Positions 8,981 through 18,964 are shown, counted from the stretch's first letter. The stretch is 64,000 bases of DNA from Rossellomorea arthrocnemi (GCF_904424705.1 NZ_CAJGBF010000003.1:62001-126000); one strand, 5' to 3'. Numbers and translations: made by a program. The notes: generated by a model from the sequence alone, not told the origin.

Positions 8981-9856
8981 ATGAAAGGAAAACGTCATCT
9001 GCTTTTTCATATCCATCACTGCCGGGGAATAGGTTTAAAGGGAACAAAAAGATTAATTCAAACCTGCAGGGATCTTTACACTGTCTTTGATCTCCCCATA
9101 TCAAAACTTCAACAAATAACTACTGCTACTTCTACGAATATAGAACTCTTCTATAAAGACCTTCATTCCTTTTCTTCAGATCGCTATATGCAACAGTACG
9201 CTGAGAACGACATAGAGTGGATTACATTGTTGGATGATGATTATCCCGCTTTATTGAAAAACGTGTATGATCCCCCCTTTCTACTCTTCTTAAAAGGAGA
9301 CAAGAAATTGCTTCAAGCCTCAATAAAATTGGCTGTAATAGGCTCGAGAAACGCCACTTCCTACACAGAAAAAGTCCTTCAAACCATGATTCCAGAGCTT
9401 GTCAAACAAAATGTGGTCATTGTAAGCGGACTTGCCAAAGGCGCCGATACAATGGCACACTATGAATCGATTCACTCAGGTGGTAAAACAATAGGTGTGC
9501 TGGGGGGAGGGTTCCAGCATATATATCCAAGACAAAATGTCGATCTGGCTCATCATATGATGGACCATCACCTTCTTCTATCGGAATATCCTCCTTATGT
9601 AAAGCCTGCGAAATGGCATTTTCCATTTAGGAACCGAATCATAAGTGGTCTTAGTAATGCGGTACTCGTAACAGAAGCCAGGAAAAAGAGCGGGACCTTC
9701 ATAACCGCTGACTATGCATTAAACGAAGGAAGAGAAGTTCTATGCGTACCAGGTCCCATACATGACCCATTAGCAGAAGGAACAAATACCCTCATTCAAG
9801 AAGGAGCCAAGATGGTGTTATCAATAGAAGACATTTTTTCGGAACTCGGGGTATAA
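8981..9856 (+). CDS. dprA: DNA-processing protein DprA (Smf)
   Basis: Loads RecA on incoming single-stranded DNA during transformation and shields it from nucleases. 291 residues: an N-terminal helix-hairpin region, then the Rossmann-like DprA core with VIGSRNATSY, VSGLAKGADTMAHYESI, TIGVLGGGFQHIYP, LLSEYPP, FPFRNRIISGLSNAVLVTEA and SGTFITADYALNEGREV. All motifs are intact, suggesting a functional protein. TAGGAGG lies before the ATG. In Bacillus, the gene sits between sucCD and topA as here. Confidence 0.97.
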   Translation: MKGKRHLLFHIHHCRGIGLKGTKRLIQTCRDLYTVFDLPISKLQQITTATSTNIELFYKDLHSFSSDRYMQQYAENDIEWITLLDDDYPALLKNVYDPPFLLFLKGDKKLLQASIKLAVIGSRNATSYTEKVLQTMIPELVKQNVVIVSGLAKGADTMAHYESIHSGGKTIGVLGGGFQHIYPRQNVDLAHHMMDHHLLLSEYPPYVKPAKWHFPFRNRIISGLSNAVLVTEARKKSGTFITADYALNEGREVLCVPGPIHDPLAEGTNTLIQEGAKMVLSIEDIFSELGV

Positions 9857-10158
9857 ACTTCATAAATATGTTATAAAATCTTTTAATAAGGCTCTCATGG
9901 CGCAATCAATCAGTTGTGATTAAAACCAAAAGACAAAGTGTGCTATAAAAATAGTTCTACTATACAAGACTATATCTCCCACAACAAACTATCATAATTC
10001 TGTTCTCTATCCATGAAGGGCTTTTTATACCAGCTTTTAGTTAGAAATCAACGAATGGTTTCTTCTCTAAGATAGGAACACACTCTATGAAAAAGCTTAA
10101 ATAAAAAGGATTTTCACTCATGAAAGCTTGATAATTACAAGTAATTTATACAAAATGG
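9857..10158 (+). other. dprA-topA intergenic region
   Basis: More than 500 bp separate dprA from topA. This first 300 bp is AT-rich and has stop codons in all frames. I see no strong terminator, no RNA gene and no convincing small ORF. The later part holds the topA promoter candidate and two operator-like sequences, listed separately. Confidence 0.4.
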
Positions 10159-10194
10159 TTGCAATTATAGTAAAACTGTTATACATTTTGCAAC
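10158..10194 (+). promoter_or_regulatory. candidate topA promoter within an inverted repeat
   Basis: TTGCAA (10159-10164) and TACATT (10182-10187) are 17 bp apart, a plausible sigma-A promoter. Its ends carry a 7-bp inverted repeat, GTTGCAA (10158-10164) and TTGCAAC (10188-10194), whose centres are 30 bp apart. The left arm is the -35 box and the right arm follows the -10 box, so a dimeric regulator could cover both. Confidence 0.4.
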
Positions 10195-10284
10195 AGGTAT
10201 CAAAAACTGTATATAAGAGAAATAAATAGATAAGAGCAGTACTTCTCTACACTGAAAACAAATTCATACCTGTGTGAATGTAAG

Positions 10285-10297
10285 TGTAAACGTTTCC
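10285..10297 (+). promoter_or_regulatory. cre-like sequence before topA
   Basis: TGTAAACGTTTCC matches the 13-bp core of the CcpA site consensus; both outer W positions are G instead of A/T. It contains the palindrome AAACGTTT. It lies about 90 bp downstream of the predicted topA promoter start, where a bound protein would act as a roadblock. Weak evidence on its own. Confidence 0.3.
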
Positions 10298-10372
10298 GTT
10301 TGTACTTGTTAATTAAACATTCCAGGGCGCTATAAAACAGTGATTATTTTCCTCTTTAAGGAGGCTTATTGG

Positions 10373-12448
10373 ATGGCAGATTATTTAGTAATAGTGGAAT
10401 CGCCGGCTAAGGCGAAAACGATTGAACGTTATTTAGGAAAAAAATATAAGGTCAGGGCTTCAATGGGACACGTCAGAGACTTACCCAAAAGTCAAATGGG
10501 CGTGAATGTTGAGAATGAATTTGAGCCTAAGTATATTACGATCCGGGGTAAGGGCCCTGTATTAAAAGAATTGAAAACAGCTGCGAAAAAAGTGAAAAGA
10601 ATCTTTCTTGCAGCCGACCCCGACAGAGAGGGGGAGGCGATTGCCTGGCATCTTGCTCACAGCCTGGATATGGACACTACTTCAGAGTGCAGGGTTGTAT
10701 TTAACGAAATCACCAAGGATGCAATCAAAGAATCTTTCAAGCATCCCCGTGCAATCAATATGGACCTGGTCGATGCTCAGCAGGCGCGCAGAATTTTAGA
10801 CAGGTTGGTAGGGTACAACATCAGCCCATTGTTATGGAAAAAGGTCAAAAAAGGATTAAGTGCCGGGAGGGTTCAATCCGTAGCCGTCCGCTTAATCATC
10901 GACAGGGAAAATGAAATCAAAAGCTTCACACCTGAAGAGTACTGGTCCATCGAAGCGGAATTCACCAAAGGAAAAGATACCTTCCAGGCATCTTTTTATG
11001 GTATTGACGGTAAAAAGGTAGAGCTGAAAACGGAAGAGGACGTAAAAGATGTTCTCGGGAAAATAAAAGGTAAATCCTTTCAAGTCAATAAAGTGACAAA
11101 GAAGGAAAGAAAAAGAAATCCCGCACCTCCGTTTACTACTTCATCCCTTCAACAGGAAGCAGCACGGAAATTAAATTTCCGCGCAAAGAAGACAATGATG
11201 CTTGCACAGCAATTATACGAAGGAATCGAGATGGGTAAACAAGGAACCGTTGGATTTATCACTTATATGAGAACGGACTCCACCCGTATTTCCGAAGTCG
11301 CTCAAAAAGAAGCCAATGAATACATCGTGAATAAATATGGCCAGGATTTCATCAAACAGTCTGATCGCAAAGAAAAAAAACAGCAAAAAGCTCAGGATGC
11401 CCATGAAGCTGTTCGTCCGACCAGTACCTTAAGAGATCCATCGTCCGTTAAAGAGTTTCTTTCCAGAGACCAATACCGGCTGTATAAATTGATCTGGGAA
11501 CGGTTTGTAGCAAGTGAGATGGCTCCAGCGATTATGGATACAATGAGTGTCGATATTGTAAATGGCTCAGTAATGTTTAGAGCAACTGGTTCAAAAGTGA
11601 AGTTCCCCGGCTTTATGAAGGTATATGTCGAGGGATCTGATGACCAAAAAGAAGAAAAAGACAATCTTCTTCCGGCATTGGAAGAAAAAGATAAAGTGAA
11701 AAGTGAAAACATCGACCCAAATCAGCATTTCACTCAGCCTCCACCAAGGTATACCGAGGCCCGACTTGTTAAAACATTAGAAGAACTGGGTATAGGCAGA
11801 CCTTCCACATATGCTCCGACCCTTGATACGATACAAAGAAGAGGATATGTAACCCTGGATAACAAGCGTTTTATTCCGACAGAGCTTGGAGAAATCGTAT
11901 TAGAGTTAGTAAGGGAATTCTTCCCGGATATCATCGATGTCGAGTTTACGGCAAACATGGAACGGAGCCTTGATGACATAGAGGATGGCAATGTGAGATG
12001 GGAGAGAATCATTGACCGTTTTTATCAGGATTTTGAAAAACATCTTGAGAAAGCGGAAAACGAAATGGAGAAAATTGAAATTCGTGATGAACCTGCCGGA
12101 GAAGACTGTGAAGAATGCGGTCATCCAATGGTGTTTAAAATGGGGCGGTATGGTAAATTCATGGCTTGCAGTAATTTTCCTGACTGCCGGAATACAAAGC
12201 CGATCGTCAAAGAAATCGGTGTGAAATGCCCTAAATGTGAAAAAGGAAATATCATTGAACGTAAAAGTAAGAAGAAGCGTATTTTCTACGGGTGTGATCA
12301 GTATCCTGAATGTGATTTCTTATCCTGGGACAAACCGATTGAAAGGAAATGTCCGAAATGTTCTGAGTTGCTCGTAGAGAAGAAGCTTAAAAAGGGTAAT
12401 CAAATTCAATGTACGAATTGTGATTATAAAGAAGAGCCGCAGAAATAG
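10373..12448 (+). CDS. topA: DNA topoisomerase I
   Basis: Type IA topoisomerase that relaxes negative supercoils. 691 residues, the usual Bacillus length. TOPRIM domain at the N-terminus ([17 protein letters not shown], then [14 protein letters not shown]), catalytic Tyr298 in ITYMRTDS, and three C-terminal four-cysteine zinc fingers (starting [16 protein letters not shown] and CPKCSELL). The ATG at 10373 follows AAGGAGG by 8 nt; eleven extra in-frame codons upstream have no ribosome site. Confidence 0.98.
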   Translation: MADYLVIVESPAKAKTIERYLGKKYKVRASMGHVRDLPKSQMGVNVENEFEPKYITIRGKGPVLKELKTAAKKVKRIFLAADPDREGEAIAWHLAHSLDMDTTSECRVVFNEITKDAIKESFKHPRAINMDLVDAQQARRILDRLVGYNISPLLWKKVKKGLSAGRVQSVAVRLIIDRENEIKSFTPEEYWSIEAEFTKGKDTFQASFYGIDGKKVELKTEEDVKDVLGKIKGKSFQVNKVTKKERKRNPAPPFTTSSLQQEAARKLNFRAKKTMMLAQQLYEGIEMGKQGTVGFITYMRTDSTRISEVAQKEANEYIVNKYGQDFIKQSDRKEKKQQKAQDAHEAVRPTSTLRDPSSVKEFLSRDQYRLYKLIWERFVASEMAPAIMDTMSVDIVNGSVMFRATGSKVKFPGFMKVYVEGSDDQKEEKDNLLPALEEKDKVKSENIDPNQHFTQPPPRYTEARLVKTLEELGIGRPSTYAPTLDTIQRRGYVTLDNKRFIPTELGEIVLELVREFFPDIIDVEFTANMERSLDDIEDGNVRWERIIDRFYQDFEKHLEKAENEMEKIEIRDEPAGEDCEECGHPMVFKMGRYGKFMACSNFPDCRNTKPIVKEIGVKCPKCEKGNIIERKSKKKRIFYGCDQYPECDFLSWDKPIERKCPKCSELLVEKKLKKGNQIQCTNCDYKEEPQK

Positions 12449-12771
12449 TGTAGGTTTGAGTGTTCTAACAACCCGGTCCAGTGATTGGGAGGTGGTGAGG
12501 AATACTAATCAACCCCTCATCACCTGATGATTGTGAACAGTGTTAATAAAAAACGTTGATTGTTGAACAATGAACTTATACAATGTAACGAGGGACTGTT
12601 CCAACAGGTGATTTCTCTATTGCCTAATGGGTCAGCCCTTTTGTGTTTACACGTAATCTGTTTAACAGCTGATACGAATTTCAATATACATGAATCTTTT
12701 TTATTATCGTCCCTTGATGTTCAATGCAAAGGGGATAAAGATCGTGTTTGGCCTGTAGGAGGTTAATCGTC
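12449..12771 (+). other. topA-trmFO intergenic region and trmFO leader
   Basis: About 320 bp without a credible gene. It contains a hairpin with an 11-bp stem (12490-12500 with 12515-12525, one G-T pair) lacking a U tract, a candidate promoter at 12556-12584 and then a leader of roughly 180 nt before trmFO. A 68-codon open frame from 12560 has no ribosome site and no recognisable content. Confidence 0.4.
12556..12584 (+). promoter_or_regulatory. candidate sigma-A promoter of trmFO
   Basis: TTGATT (12556-12561) and TACAAT (12579-12584) separated by 17 bp. It would start transcription near 12591 and leave a 5' leader of about 180 nt. Confidence 0.45.
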
Positions 12772-14070
12772 ATGCCAGTAAACGTCATTGGAGCAGGGTT
12801 AGCAGGAAGTGAAGCCGCTTGGCAGATAGCGAAGAGGGGAATAAAGGTCAACCTTTTCGAAATGAGACCCATTACTAAAACGCCTGCCCACCATACAGAT
12901 AAATTTGCAGAGCTTGTGTGCAGTAACTCACTTAGAGCAAATACTCTTACAAATGCAGTAGGAGTGTTAAAGGAAGAAATGAGACGATTGGATTCAGTCA
13001 TTCTGTCAGCTGCGGATTCATGTTCCGTTCCTGCTGGAGGAGCATTGGCCGTTGATCGTCATGAATTTGCAGCATTGGTTACGGATAAAGTGAAAAATCA
13101 CCCGAACGTTACAGTGTTTAATGAAGAGGTCACCAATATACCCGAGGGAATCACCATCGTAGCGACCGGACCGCTTACAAGTGAGGGGCTTTCTAAGCAA
13201 ATCAAGCACCTGACAGGAGAAGAACATTTATACTTCTATGATGCAGCTGCACCGATCATAGAGAAAGACTCCATAGATATGGATAAGGTATACTTGAAGT
13301 CACGTTATGATAAAGGGGAAGCTGCGTACTTAAATTGTCCTATGACTGAAAGTGAGTTCGATCGTTTCTATGAAGCACTTATATCCGCAGAGACGGTTCC
13401 GCTGAAAGAGTTTGAAAAAGAAGTATTTTTTGAAGGTTGTATGCCAATTGAGGTCATGGCTTCTCGTGGGAAGAAGACCATGTTATTTGGCCCCCTTAAG
13501 CCAGTGGGATTAGAAGACCCTAAAACAGGAAAACGTCCATATGCTGTAGTACAATTAAGGCAAGATGATGCAGCGGGGACACTTTACAATATCGTCGGGT
13601 TTCAAACTCATTTAAAGTGGGGGCCTCAGAAAGAGGTTCTTCGCTTGATTCCAGGACTTGAGAATGCGGATATTGTCCGTTTTGGTGTCATGCACAGGAA
13701 TACCTTCATCAACTCACCAAATGTCCTAAAAGATACGTATCAGCTAAAAAATCATGAAAATCTGTTTTTTGCAGGACAAATGACAGGTGTGGAAGGCTAT
13801 GTTGAATCTGCTGCAAGCGGATTGATCGCCGGAATCAATGCGGCAAAACTAGCTATGGAAAAAGAGCCCCTGGAGTTTCCTGCCGATACGGCAATCGGAA
13901 GCATGGCCAGATATATTACGACCGCTAACAAAAACAACTTTCAACCGATGAATGCCAATTTCGGACTTTTCCCTGACTTACCCAAAAAGGTCAAAGGTAA
14001 AAAAGAACGGAATGAACAACACGCAAACAGGGCACTGGAAACAATTCAGAACTTTGTGAAAAAAGTGTAA
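12772..14070 (+). CDS. trmFO: methylenetetrahydrofolate-tRNA-(uracil-5-)-methyltransferase TrmFO (Gid)
   Basis: Folate- and FAD-dependent enzyme that forms ribothymidine at position 54 of tRNA in most Gram-positives. 432 residues. The N-terminal FAD fold [16 protein letters not shown], the cysteine motif [12 protein letters not shown], and [19 protein letters not shown] near the C-terminus are diagnostic. Start at the ATG preceded by TAGGAGG (12756-12762). In B. subtilis (gid) the gene precedes codV (xerC) as here. Confidence 0.98.
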   Translation: MPVNVIGAGLAGSEAAWQIAKRGIKVNLFEMRPITKTPAHHTDKFAELVCSNSLRANTLTNAVGVLKEEMRRLDSVILSAADSCSVPAGGALAVDRHEFAALVTDKVKNHPNVTVFNEEVTNIPEGITIVATGPLTSEGLSKQIKHLTGEEHLYFYDAAAPIIEKDSIDMDKVYLKSRYDKGEAAYLNCPMTESEFDRFYEALISAETVPLKEFEKEVFFEGCMPIEVMASRGKKTMLFGPLKPVGLEDPKTGKRPYAVVQLRQDDAAGTLYNIVGFQTHLKWGPQKEVLRLIPGLENADIVRFGVMHRNTFINSPNVLKDTYQLKNHENLFFAGQMTGVEGYVESAASGLIAGINAAKLAMEKEPLEFPADTAIGSMARYITTANKNNFQPMNANFGLFPDLPKKVKGKKERNEQHANRALETIQNFVKKV

Positions 14071-14076
14071 AATTCA

Positions 14077-14105
14077 TTGCAAGGGTTGCCTTGTTGTGTT
14101 ACTAT
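14077..14105 (+). promoter_or_regulatory. candidate sigma-A promoter of xerC-hslVU-codY
   Basis: TTGCAA (14077-14082) and TACTAT (14100-14105) with a 17-bp spacer, just after the trmFO stop. The imperfect inverted repeat AAGGGTTGC (14081-14089) and GTAGCCCTT flanks the -10 box. It gives a leader of only about 20 nt before xerC and fits the known codV-clpQ-clpY-codY operon. Confidence 0.6.
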
Positions 14106-14131
14106 TTAGTAGCCCTTGTGAGGTGTTAAAC

Positions 14132-15031
14132 ATGAAGAATCAATTAGATGAACAATTAGATTCCTTTACTGAATATTTACAAATAGAAAAGCATTATTCT
14201 GTTCATACTTTTGAACAATATCGTCATGATATTGAAGAGTTCTACGTATTTATGAAAGAACAAGGTTTATGTTCACTAAAAGATGTCGAGTATTCTGATG
14301 CGAGACTTTTTTTAACCAAGCTGCATGATCATGGTTTAATGAGATCTTCCATTTCAAGGAAGGTTTCCAGCATAAGAAGCTTTTACCGTTATTTAAATAG
14401 GGAAAAGCACCTGCTTGATAATCCTTTTTCATTTGTAAGTCTTCCGAAAAAAGAACAGCGATTGCCTAACTTTTTTTATGAGGAGGAAATACAGGCACTG
14501 CTTGATGCATGTGTTGGGAAATCCCCGATGGAAGTGCGAAACCGGGCTATATTCGAGCTTCTCTATGCAACAGGAATACGTGTGAGTGAGTGTACGAATA
14601 TACAGATAGGCGACGTTGACCTTGGGTTGTCTACAGTCCTGGTTAAAGGAAAAGGGAACAAAGAAAGATATGTGCCATTTGGAAGCTTTGCCCACGATGC
14701 TCTGGAACAATACATAACACATTCCCGGCCAAAGCTTGCGAAAAATGTGGAACATACTCAATTGCTCGTCAATCATCGCGGTGGAGCATTATCCTCAAGA
14801 GGTGTACGTCTGATCTTAAATAAGATTATCGAAAAAGCTTCTTTGACGGGGAAAATACACCCCCATATGCTACGACACACGTTTGCTACCCATTTATTGA
14901 ATAATGGTGCCGATTTGAGAACGGTTCAGGAACTTCTTGGACACGCTCAGTTATCATCCACTCAGCTGTATACCCATGTAACCAAGGATCAGTTGAGGAA
15001 AACGTATTTAGCACATCATCCACGTGCTTAG
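14132..15031 (+). CDS. xerC: tyrosine recombinase XerC (CodV)
   Basis: Works with XerD at dif to resolve chromosome dimers. 299 residues with an N-terminal SAM-like DNA-binding domain and the complete catalytic set: Arg150 (TGIRVSE), Lys174 (VKGKGNKE), His245 and Arg248 ([14 protein letters not shown]), His271 ([10 protein letters not shown]) and the nucleophile Tyr280. A site-specific recombinase can suggest a mobile element, but operon position and sequence identify the housekeeping protein. The ATG at 14132 has a GTGAGGTG ribosome site; the frame is open upstream to 14096 without one. Confidence 0.97.
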   Translation: MKNQLDEQLDSFTEYLQIEKHYSVHTFEQYRHDIEEFYVFMKEQGLCSLKDVEYSDARLFLTKLHDHGLMRSSISRKVSSIRSFYRYLNREKHLLDNPFSFVSLPKKEQRLPNFFYEEEIQALLDACVGKSPMEVRNRAIFELLYATGIRVSECTNIQIGDVDLGLSTVLVKGKGNKERYVPFGSFAHDALEQYITHSRPKLAKNVEHTQLLVNHRGGALSSRGVRLILNKIIEKASLTGKIHPHMLRHTFATHLLNNGADLRTVQELLGHAQLSSTQLYTHVTKDQLRKTYLAHHPRA

Positions 15032-15050
15032 AAGAGTTGGAGGTCAGGAT

Positions 15051-15593
15051 ATGGAACAATTCCACGCAACCACTATTTTTGCCGTACAGCATAAAGGCAA
15101 TTGTGCGATGTCTGGTGACGGTCAGGTTACTTTCGGCAATTCAGTTGTTATGAAGCATACAGCAAAAAAGGTACGAAAACTATTTAATGGGAAAGTATTG
15201 GCTGGGTTTGCAGGATCTGTTGCCGATGCGTTTACTTTGTCAGAATTGTTTGAAGGGAAGCTTCAGGAGTTCAACGGAAATCTTCCGAGGGCGGCAGTCG
15301 AGCTCGCAAAAGAGTGGCGAAGCGATAAAGTACTGAGAAAGCTTGAAGCCATGTTGATTGTGATGGATGAAAATCACCTTTTATTAATTTCTGGAACAGG
15401 TGAAGTGATTGAACCGGATGATGGGATTCTGGCCATTGGATCCGGTGGGAATTACGCACTATCTGCCGGCAGGGCGCTGAAATTATATGCCGGGGACCAC
15501 TTGAGTGCAAAGGAAATTGCACGGTCTTCCCTTGAAATTGCTGCCGATATATGTGTATATACGAATAACCAAATTATCGTTGAAGAGCTTTAA
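15051..15593 (+). CDS. hslV: HslV (ClpQ) peptidase of the HslUV protease
   Basis: Proteasome-like peptidase that forms a double hexamer capped by HslU. 180 residues, beginning [16 protein letters not shown]. The mature active site in the family is the Thr of TTI, here Thr7. Bacillus proteins carry this short leader; B. subtilis ClpQ has Ser at positions 2-3, reported as the nucleophile, whereas Glu-Gln occupy these places here. Conserved [20 protein letters not shown] and [16 protein letters not shown] are present. The ATG at 15051 has a GGAGGT site 8 nt upstream; the open frame to 15024 overlaps xerC. Confidence 0.97.
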   Translation: MEQFHATTIFAVQHKGNCAMSGDGQVTFGNSVVMKHTAKKVRKLFNGKVLAGFAGSVADAFTLSELFEGKLQEFNGNLPRAAVELAKEWRSDKVLRKLEAMLIVMDENHLLLISGTGEVIEPDDGILAIGSGGNYALSAGRALKLYAGDHLSAKEIARSSLEIAADICVYTNNQIIVEEL

Positions 15594-15657
15594 ATACCAA
15601 ATGTCAGGTTTAATTTGATTCTCCCACACTATAGGAAAATAAGGAGTGTGCTACTTG

Positions 15658-17070
15658 ATGAAGAGTACTGACCACTTAACACCAAGGCAAATAGTTGAAC
15701 GTCTTGATCAATATATTGTAGGGCAAAAGGATGCAAAGAGAGCCGTTGCTATTGCGCTCAGAAATCGTTATAGACGTAGCCGGTTGTCTGATATATTGAA
15801 AGATGAAGTTATTCCGAAGAATATCTTAATGATGGGCCCGACTGGTGTCGGTAAGACGGAGATTGCCAGAAGAATCGCAAAATTGGTCCGTGCCCCATTT
15901 GTTAAGGTGGAGGCTACCAAGTTTACGGAAGTCGGTTATGTCGGACGCGATGTTGAATCAATGGTCAGAGATCTGGTTGAAACGTCCGTCCGCCTGGTAA
16001 AAGAGGAAAAAATGGTAGGAGTTCGTGAAAGAGCGGCTGAAAATGCAAGCCGCCGCTTAGTTGAACTTGTTGTGCCCTCAAAAAAGAAATCTTCTTCTTA
16101 TAAGAACCCATTTGAAATGATTTTCGGTGGTAACGGGTCACAAGGCACATCGGAAGAAGAGGAAGAAAAACAGGAAGAGATTTCACTCCAGGAGCAAAGA
16201 AGAAGAATGGAAAAGCGACTTGAAAATGGTGAGTTGGAAGAAGAATTCATCACCATTGAAGTAGAGGAGCAACAAGCTTCAATGTTTGATATGCTTCAAG
16301 GATCAGGTATGGAACAAATGGGGATGAACATGCAGGATGCCCTAAGTAATTTCATGCCAAAGAAAAAGAAAAAACGTAAATTAAAGGTGAAAGAAGCAAG
16401 GGTTGTCCTGACAAACGAGGAAGCTCAAAAGCTTATTGACATGGATGAAGTCACGCAGGAGGCAATCATAAGGGCAGAACAGTCCGGGATCATCTTCATC
16501 GATGAGATTGATAAAATTGCCAGCAAGAGCTCAGGTCAATCTTCAGCTGATGTATCCAGAGAAGGTGTTCAACGCGACATCCTTCCTGTAGTGGAAGGAT
16601 CGACCGTTGTCACGAAATATGGCTCGGTGAAAACAGATCATGTTCTGTTCATCGCTGCCGGTGCCTTTCACATGAGTAAACCTTCTGATCTTATCCCTGA
16701 ATTACAAGGGCGTTTTCCGATCAGAGTGGAACTTCAGAAGTTGTCTACAGACGACTTCTTGCGGATACTAGTTGAACCGGATAATGCTATCATTAAACAA
16801 TATATCGCTTTAATGGAAACAGAAGGTATACAAATTGAATTTTCTGACGATGCTATTCGTAGACTCGCTGAAATTGCCTATGATGTAAATCAAAATACCG
16901 ATAATATCGGGGCTAGAAGACTTCATACCATTATGGAAAAACTCCTTGAAGACCTATCTTTTGAAGCACCTGATATCACACTGGAAACAGTGAAAATCAC
17001 TCCTCAATACGTGGATGATAAATTAGGGGCCATTTCTAAAGATAAGGATCTCAGTCAGTTTATTCTATAA
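15658..17070 (+). CDS. hslU: HslU (ClpY) ATPase of the HslUV protease
   Basis: AAA+ unfoldase that feeds substrates to HslV. 470 residues: N domain ([17 protein letters not shown]), Walker A GPTGVGKT at residues 60-67, pore motif [14 protein letters not shown], a charged I domain rich in Glu/Lys (about 145-245), Walker [11 protein letters not shown] and the C-terminal ending LSQFIL, whose tail inserts into HslV. The ATG at 15658 follows AAGGAG by about 13 nt; a TTG three bases upstream is an alternative. Confidence 0.98.
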   Translation: MKSTDHLTPRQIVERLDQYIVGQKDAKRAVAIALRNRYRRSRLSDILKDEVIPKNILMMGPTGVGKTEIARRIAKLVRAPFVKVEATKFTEVGYVGRDVESMVRDLVETSVRLVKEEKMVGVRERAAENASRRLVELVVPSKKKSSSYKNPFEMIFGGNGSQGTSEEEEEKQEEISLQEQRRRMEKRLENGELEEEFITIEVEEQQASMFDMLQGSGMEQMGMNMQDALSNFMPKKKKKRKLKVKEARVVLTNEEAQKLIDMDEVTQEAIIRAEQSGIIFIDEIDKIASKSSGQSSADVSREGVQRDILPVVEGSTVVTKYGSVKTDHVLFIAAGAFHMSKPSDLIPELQGRFPIRVELQKLSTDDFLRILVEPDNAIIKQYIALMETEGIQIEFSDDAIRRLAEIAYDVNQNTDNIGARRLHTIMEKLLEDLSFEAPDITLETVKITPQYVDDKLGAISKDKDLSQFIL

Positions 17071-17166
17071 GTTTTCACTTTCCCTTTATTGGGTAAAGGT
17101 AGATGGATTAAGGATACCACTAAATTAAATAATAGATACACTTAAGTTGTAGTAGGAGGAAATGTA

Positions 17167-17946
17167 ATGAATTTATTAGCCAAAACAAGAACGATTAATG
17201 CTATGCTGCAAAAAGCAGCTGGTAAACCGGTGAACTTTAAAGAAATGTCAGAAACTCTAAGTAAGGTAATTGAAGCGAATGTATTCGTGGTAAGCCGCCG
17301 TGGTAAACTATTGGGTTATGCTATTAATCAACAAATTGAAAACGAGCGGATGAAACAAATGCTTGCTGACCGCCAATTTCCTGAGGAGTATACCCAAAAC
17401 TTATTTAATGTCCAAGAAACGTCACCAAACCTGGATGTTAATAGTGAATATACTGCTTTCCCTGTAGAGAATAGAGAGTTCTTCAAGAATGGTTTAACGA
17501 CCATCGTACCGATCATCGGCGGTGGAGAACGGTTGGGTACGCTGATCCTGGCACGACTTGAAGCAAGCTTTGAAGACGATGATTTAATCCTTGCTGAATA
17601 TGGTGCAACTGTAGTAGGAATGGAGATTCTTCGTGAAAAAGCTGAAGAAATCGAAGTGGAAGCAAGAAGTAAGGCTGTTGTACAAATGGCGATCAGTTCA
17701 TTGTCATACAGTGAGCTTGAGGCCATTGAACATATTTTTGAAGAGTTAAATGGAAATGAAGGTCTTCTGGTCGCTTCAAAAATTGCCGATAGAGTCGGAA
17801 TTACCCGCTCAGTAATCGTCAATGCCCTTCGTAAACTTGAAAGTGCCGGTGTAATTGAATCTCGTTCCCTTGGAATGAAAGGTACTTACATTAAAGTATT
17901 AAATAATAAGTTCTTAGTTGAATTAGATAAATTGCGTACAAATTAA
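17167..17946 (+). CDS. codY: GTP-sensing transcriptional pleiotropic repressor CodY
   Basis: Global repressor of nutrient-scavenging, competence and motility genes; it binds DNA when GTP and branched-chain amino acids are plentiful. 259 residues, the same length as in B. subtilis. The N-terminal GAF domain binds isoleucine/valine; the C-terminal winged helix-turn-helix is clear ([20 protein letters not shown], then [17 protein letters not shown]). TAGGAGG precedes the ATG. It is last in the xerC-hslV-hslU-codY operon and directly upstream of fla/che, which CodY represses in B. subtilis. Confidence 0.99.
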   Translation: MNLLAKTRTINAMLQKAAGKPVNFKEMSETLSKVIEANVFVVSRRGKLLGYAINQQIENERMKQMLADRQFPEEYTQNLFNVQETSPNLDVNSEYTAFPVENREFFKNGLTTIVPIIGGGERLGTLILARLEASFEDDDLILAEYGATVVGMEILREKAEEIEVEARSKAVVQMAISSLSYSELEAIEHIFEELNGNEGLLVASKIADRVGITRSVIVNALRKLESAGVIESRSLGMKGTYIKVLNNKFLVELDKLRTN

Positions 17947-17953
17947 TGAAACC

Positions 17954-17989
17954 AAAGCTGTTTCCCCTACATGGGAAGCAGCTTTTTTT
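17954..17989 (+). terminator. Rho-independent terminator after codY
   Basis: 13-bp stem AAAGCTGTTTCCC (17954-17966) with GGGAAGCAGCTTT (17973-17985), one G-U pair, 6-nt loop, then a run of seven T. It should isolate the motility operon from codY transcription. Confidence 0.92.
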
Positions 17990-18112
17990 GTTATGAAAAT
18001 CGATTTCAAAACGAATTTAGCTGTCTCAGCTTTTATGGGAAGAATGAAGGGAAGAGTCAGATTGTTTAGGGAAAATAAGCCGAATGGACTACTGGCAATC
18101 GTACTTTAGCTA

Positions 18113-18140
18113 TTGCCATCTTTTGTGTGGATAGTACAAT
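18113..18140 (+). promoter_or_regulatory. candidate sigma-A promoter of fla/che
   Basis: TTGCCA (18113-18118) and TACAAT (18135-18140), each one base from consensus, separated by 16 bp. It would produce a leader of about 425 nt before flgB, which is long; a promoter nearer the gene may exist that I cannot recognise. Confidence 0.4.
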
Positions 18141-18523
18141 AAAGTTACAACAATGTTACGACCTAATTCGACATCCATCCGTGGAATATGACAAATATAG
18201 GGAAACTCCAGTATTCACCTGATCAAAGGTGATGTTTTCTTATGCAGGTTGTAAAAAGATTTCATAAAGCTCACCAATTCGTCGTGAACTTGTTTGGAAT
18301 ATAACTCGTCATTTTACTACCGTCACTCATTGTAATATTCATGTAATATAAATTGAAAAAAAACACTAGTTTTTAGAAATAATAACCATGGGAATATAAG
18401 GGTTAAAGATGGTTTGAAAGTCACGAATTCGATGAATTTAGCTCTCTTTCTTGAAAATTTACCGAATATTCATAGACACTAATCTTACGAAATATTACAA
18501 TAAGTACTGTTGTATGATAAAAA

Positions 18524-18572
18524 TGTCAAAAATAGTTGAAACATGTCAAAAAACGGATAGAGGTGCCAAAAA
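18524..18572 (+). repeat. three direct repeats with exact 20-bp period before flgB
   Basis: TGTCAAAAA at 18524-18532 and 18544-18552 and TGCCAAAAA at 18564-18572. The repeat starts are exactly 20 bp apart, close to two turns of B-DNA, and the last copy abuts the flgB GTG. The third copy overlaps the Shine-Dalgarno AGAGGTG (18559-18565). This could be a binding array on DNA or RNA. Confidence 0.6.
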
Positions 18573-18962
18573 GTGAAACTTTTTTCCAACACCTTCACAA
18601 CACTTGAAAACGGCTTGAATTATGCCTCCTTAAATCAGAAAGTTATTTCTCAAAATATTGCGAATGTCGATACACCGAATTATAAAGCAAAAAAGGTAGA
18701 GTTTAAGTCGATGTTAAATCAGTCCCTTCAACAACTGGAAGCCACCAGAACCAATTCACGTCATTTTACATTTCACTCAACCAATCAAAATCCTGCCATA
18801 AAGACGAAATCTGATTTTCAGTATAATCATAATGGTAACGGGGTGGATCTGGATCAGGAAATGTCAGAGATGGCAACGAATCAGATCTATTTTAATGCCA
18901 TATCAGACAGGATAAATGGAAAATTTAACAGTCTGCAATCTGTTATAAGGGGAGGGAAATAG
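18573..18962 (+). CDS. flgB: flagellar basal-body rod protein FlgB
   Basis: Proximal rod subunit and first gene of fla/che. 129 residues. The N-terminus has the rod/hook signature QKVISQNIANVDTPNYKAKKV, and the C-terminus is the heptad-rich helix MSEMATNQIYFNAISDRINGKF. The start is a GTG with AGAGGTG 7 nt upstream. No signal peptide, as expected for a flagellar type III substrate. Confidence 0.98.
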   Translation: MKLFSNTFTTLENGLNYASLNQKVISQNIANVDTPNYKAKKVEFKSMLNQSLQQLEATRTNSRHFTFHSTNQNPAIKTKSDFQYNHNGNGVDLDQEMSEMATNQIYFNAISDRINGKFNSLQSVIRGGK

Positions 18963-18964
18963 TT

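Larger units (their letters stand above)
17990..18572 (+). other. fla/che operon upstream region
   Basis: Almost 600 bp with no credible gene. It holds a sigma-A promoter candidate at 18113-18140 and three 20-bp-spaced direct repeats next to flgB. I looked for a sigma-D promoter (TAAA, 15 bp, GCCGATAA) and saw only a partial -10 (CCGAATAT near 18462) without a proper -35. Its length suggests multiple regulator inputs, as known for fla/che in B. subtilis. Confidence 0.5.

Noticed and set aside
12560-12766. 68-codon open frame before trmFO
   Set aside because: No ribosome site, no family resemblance, and it overlaps the candidate promoter and leader.
14132-15031. tyrosine recombinase as sign of an integrated element
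   Set aside because: It is the chromosomal xerC/codV in its conserved operon; no attachment sites or phage genes are nearby.
17328-17822. 164-codon minus-strand open frame inside codY
   Set aside because: Shadow of codY codon use; Ser/Ile-rich translation with no recognisable motif.
18440-18475. sigma-D promoter or CodY box before flgB
   Set aside because: CCGAATAT near 18462 has no TAAA partner at the right distance, and the best CodY-like match (ending GAAAATT near 18460) has four mismatches to the 15-bp consensus.
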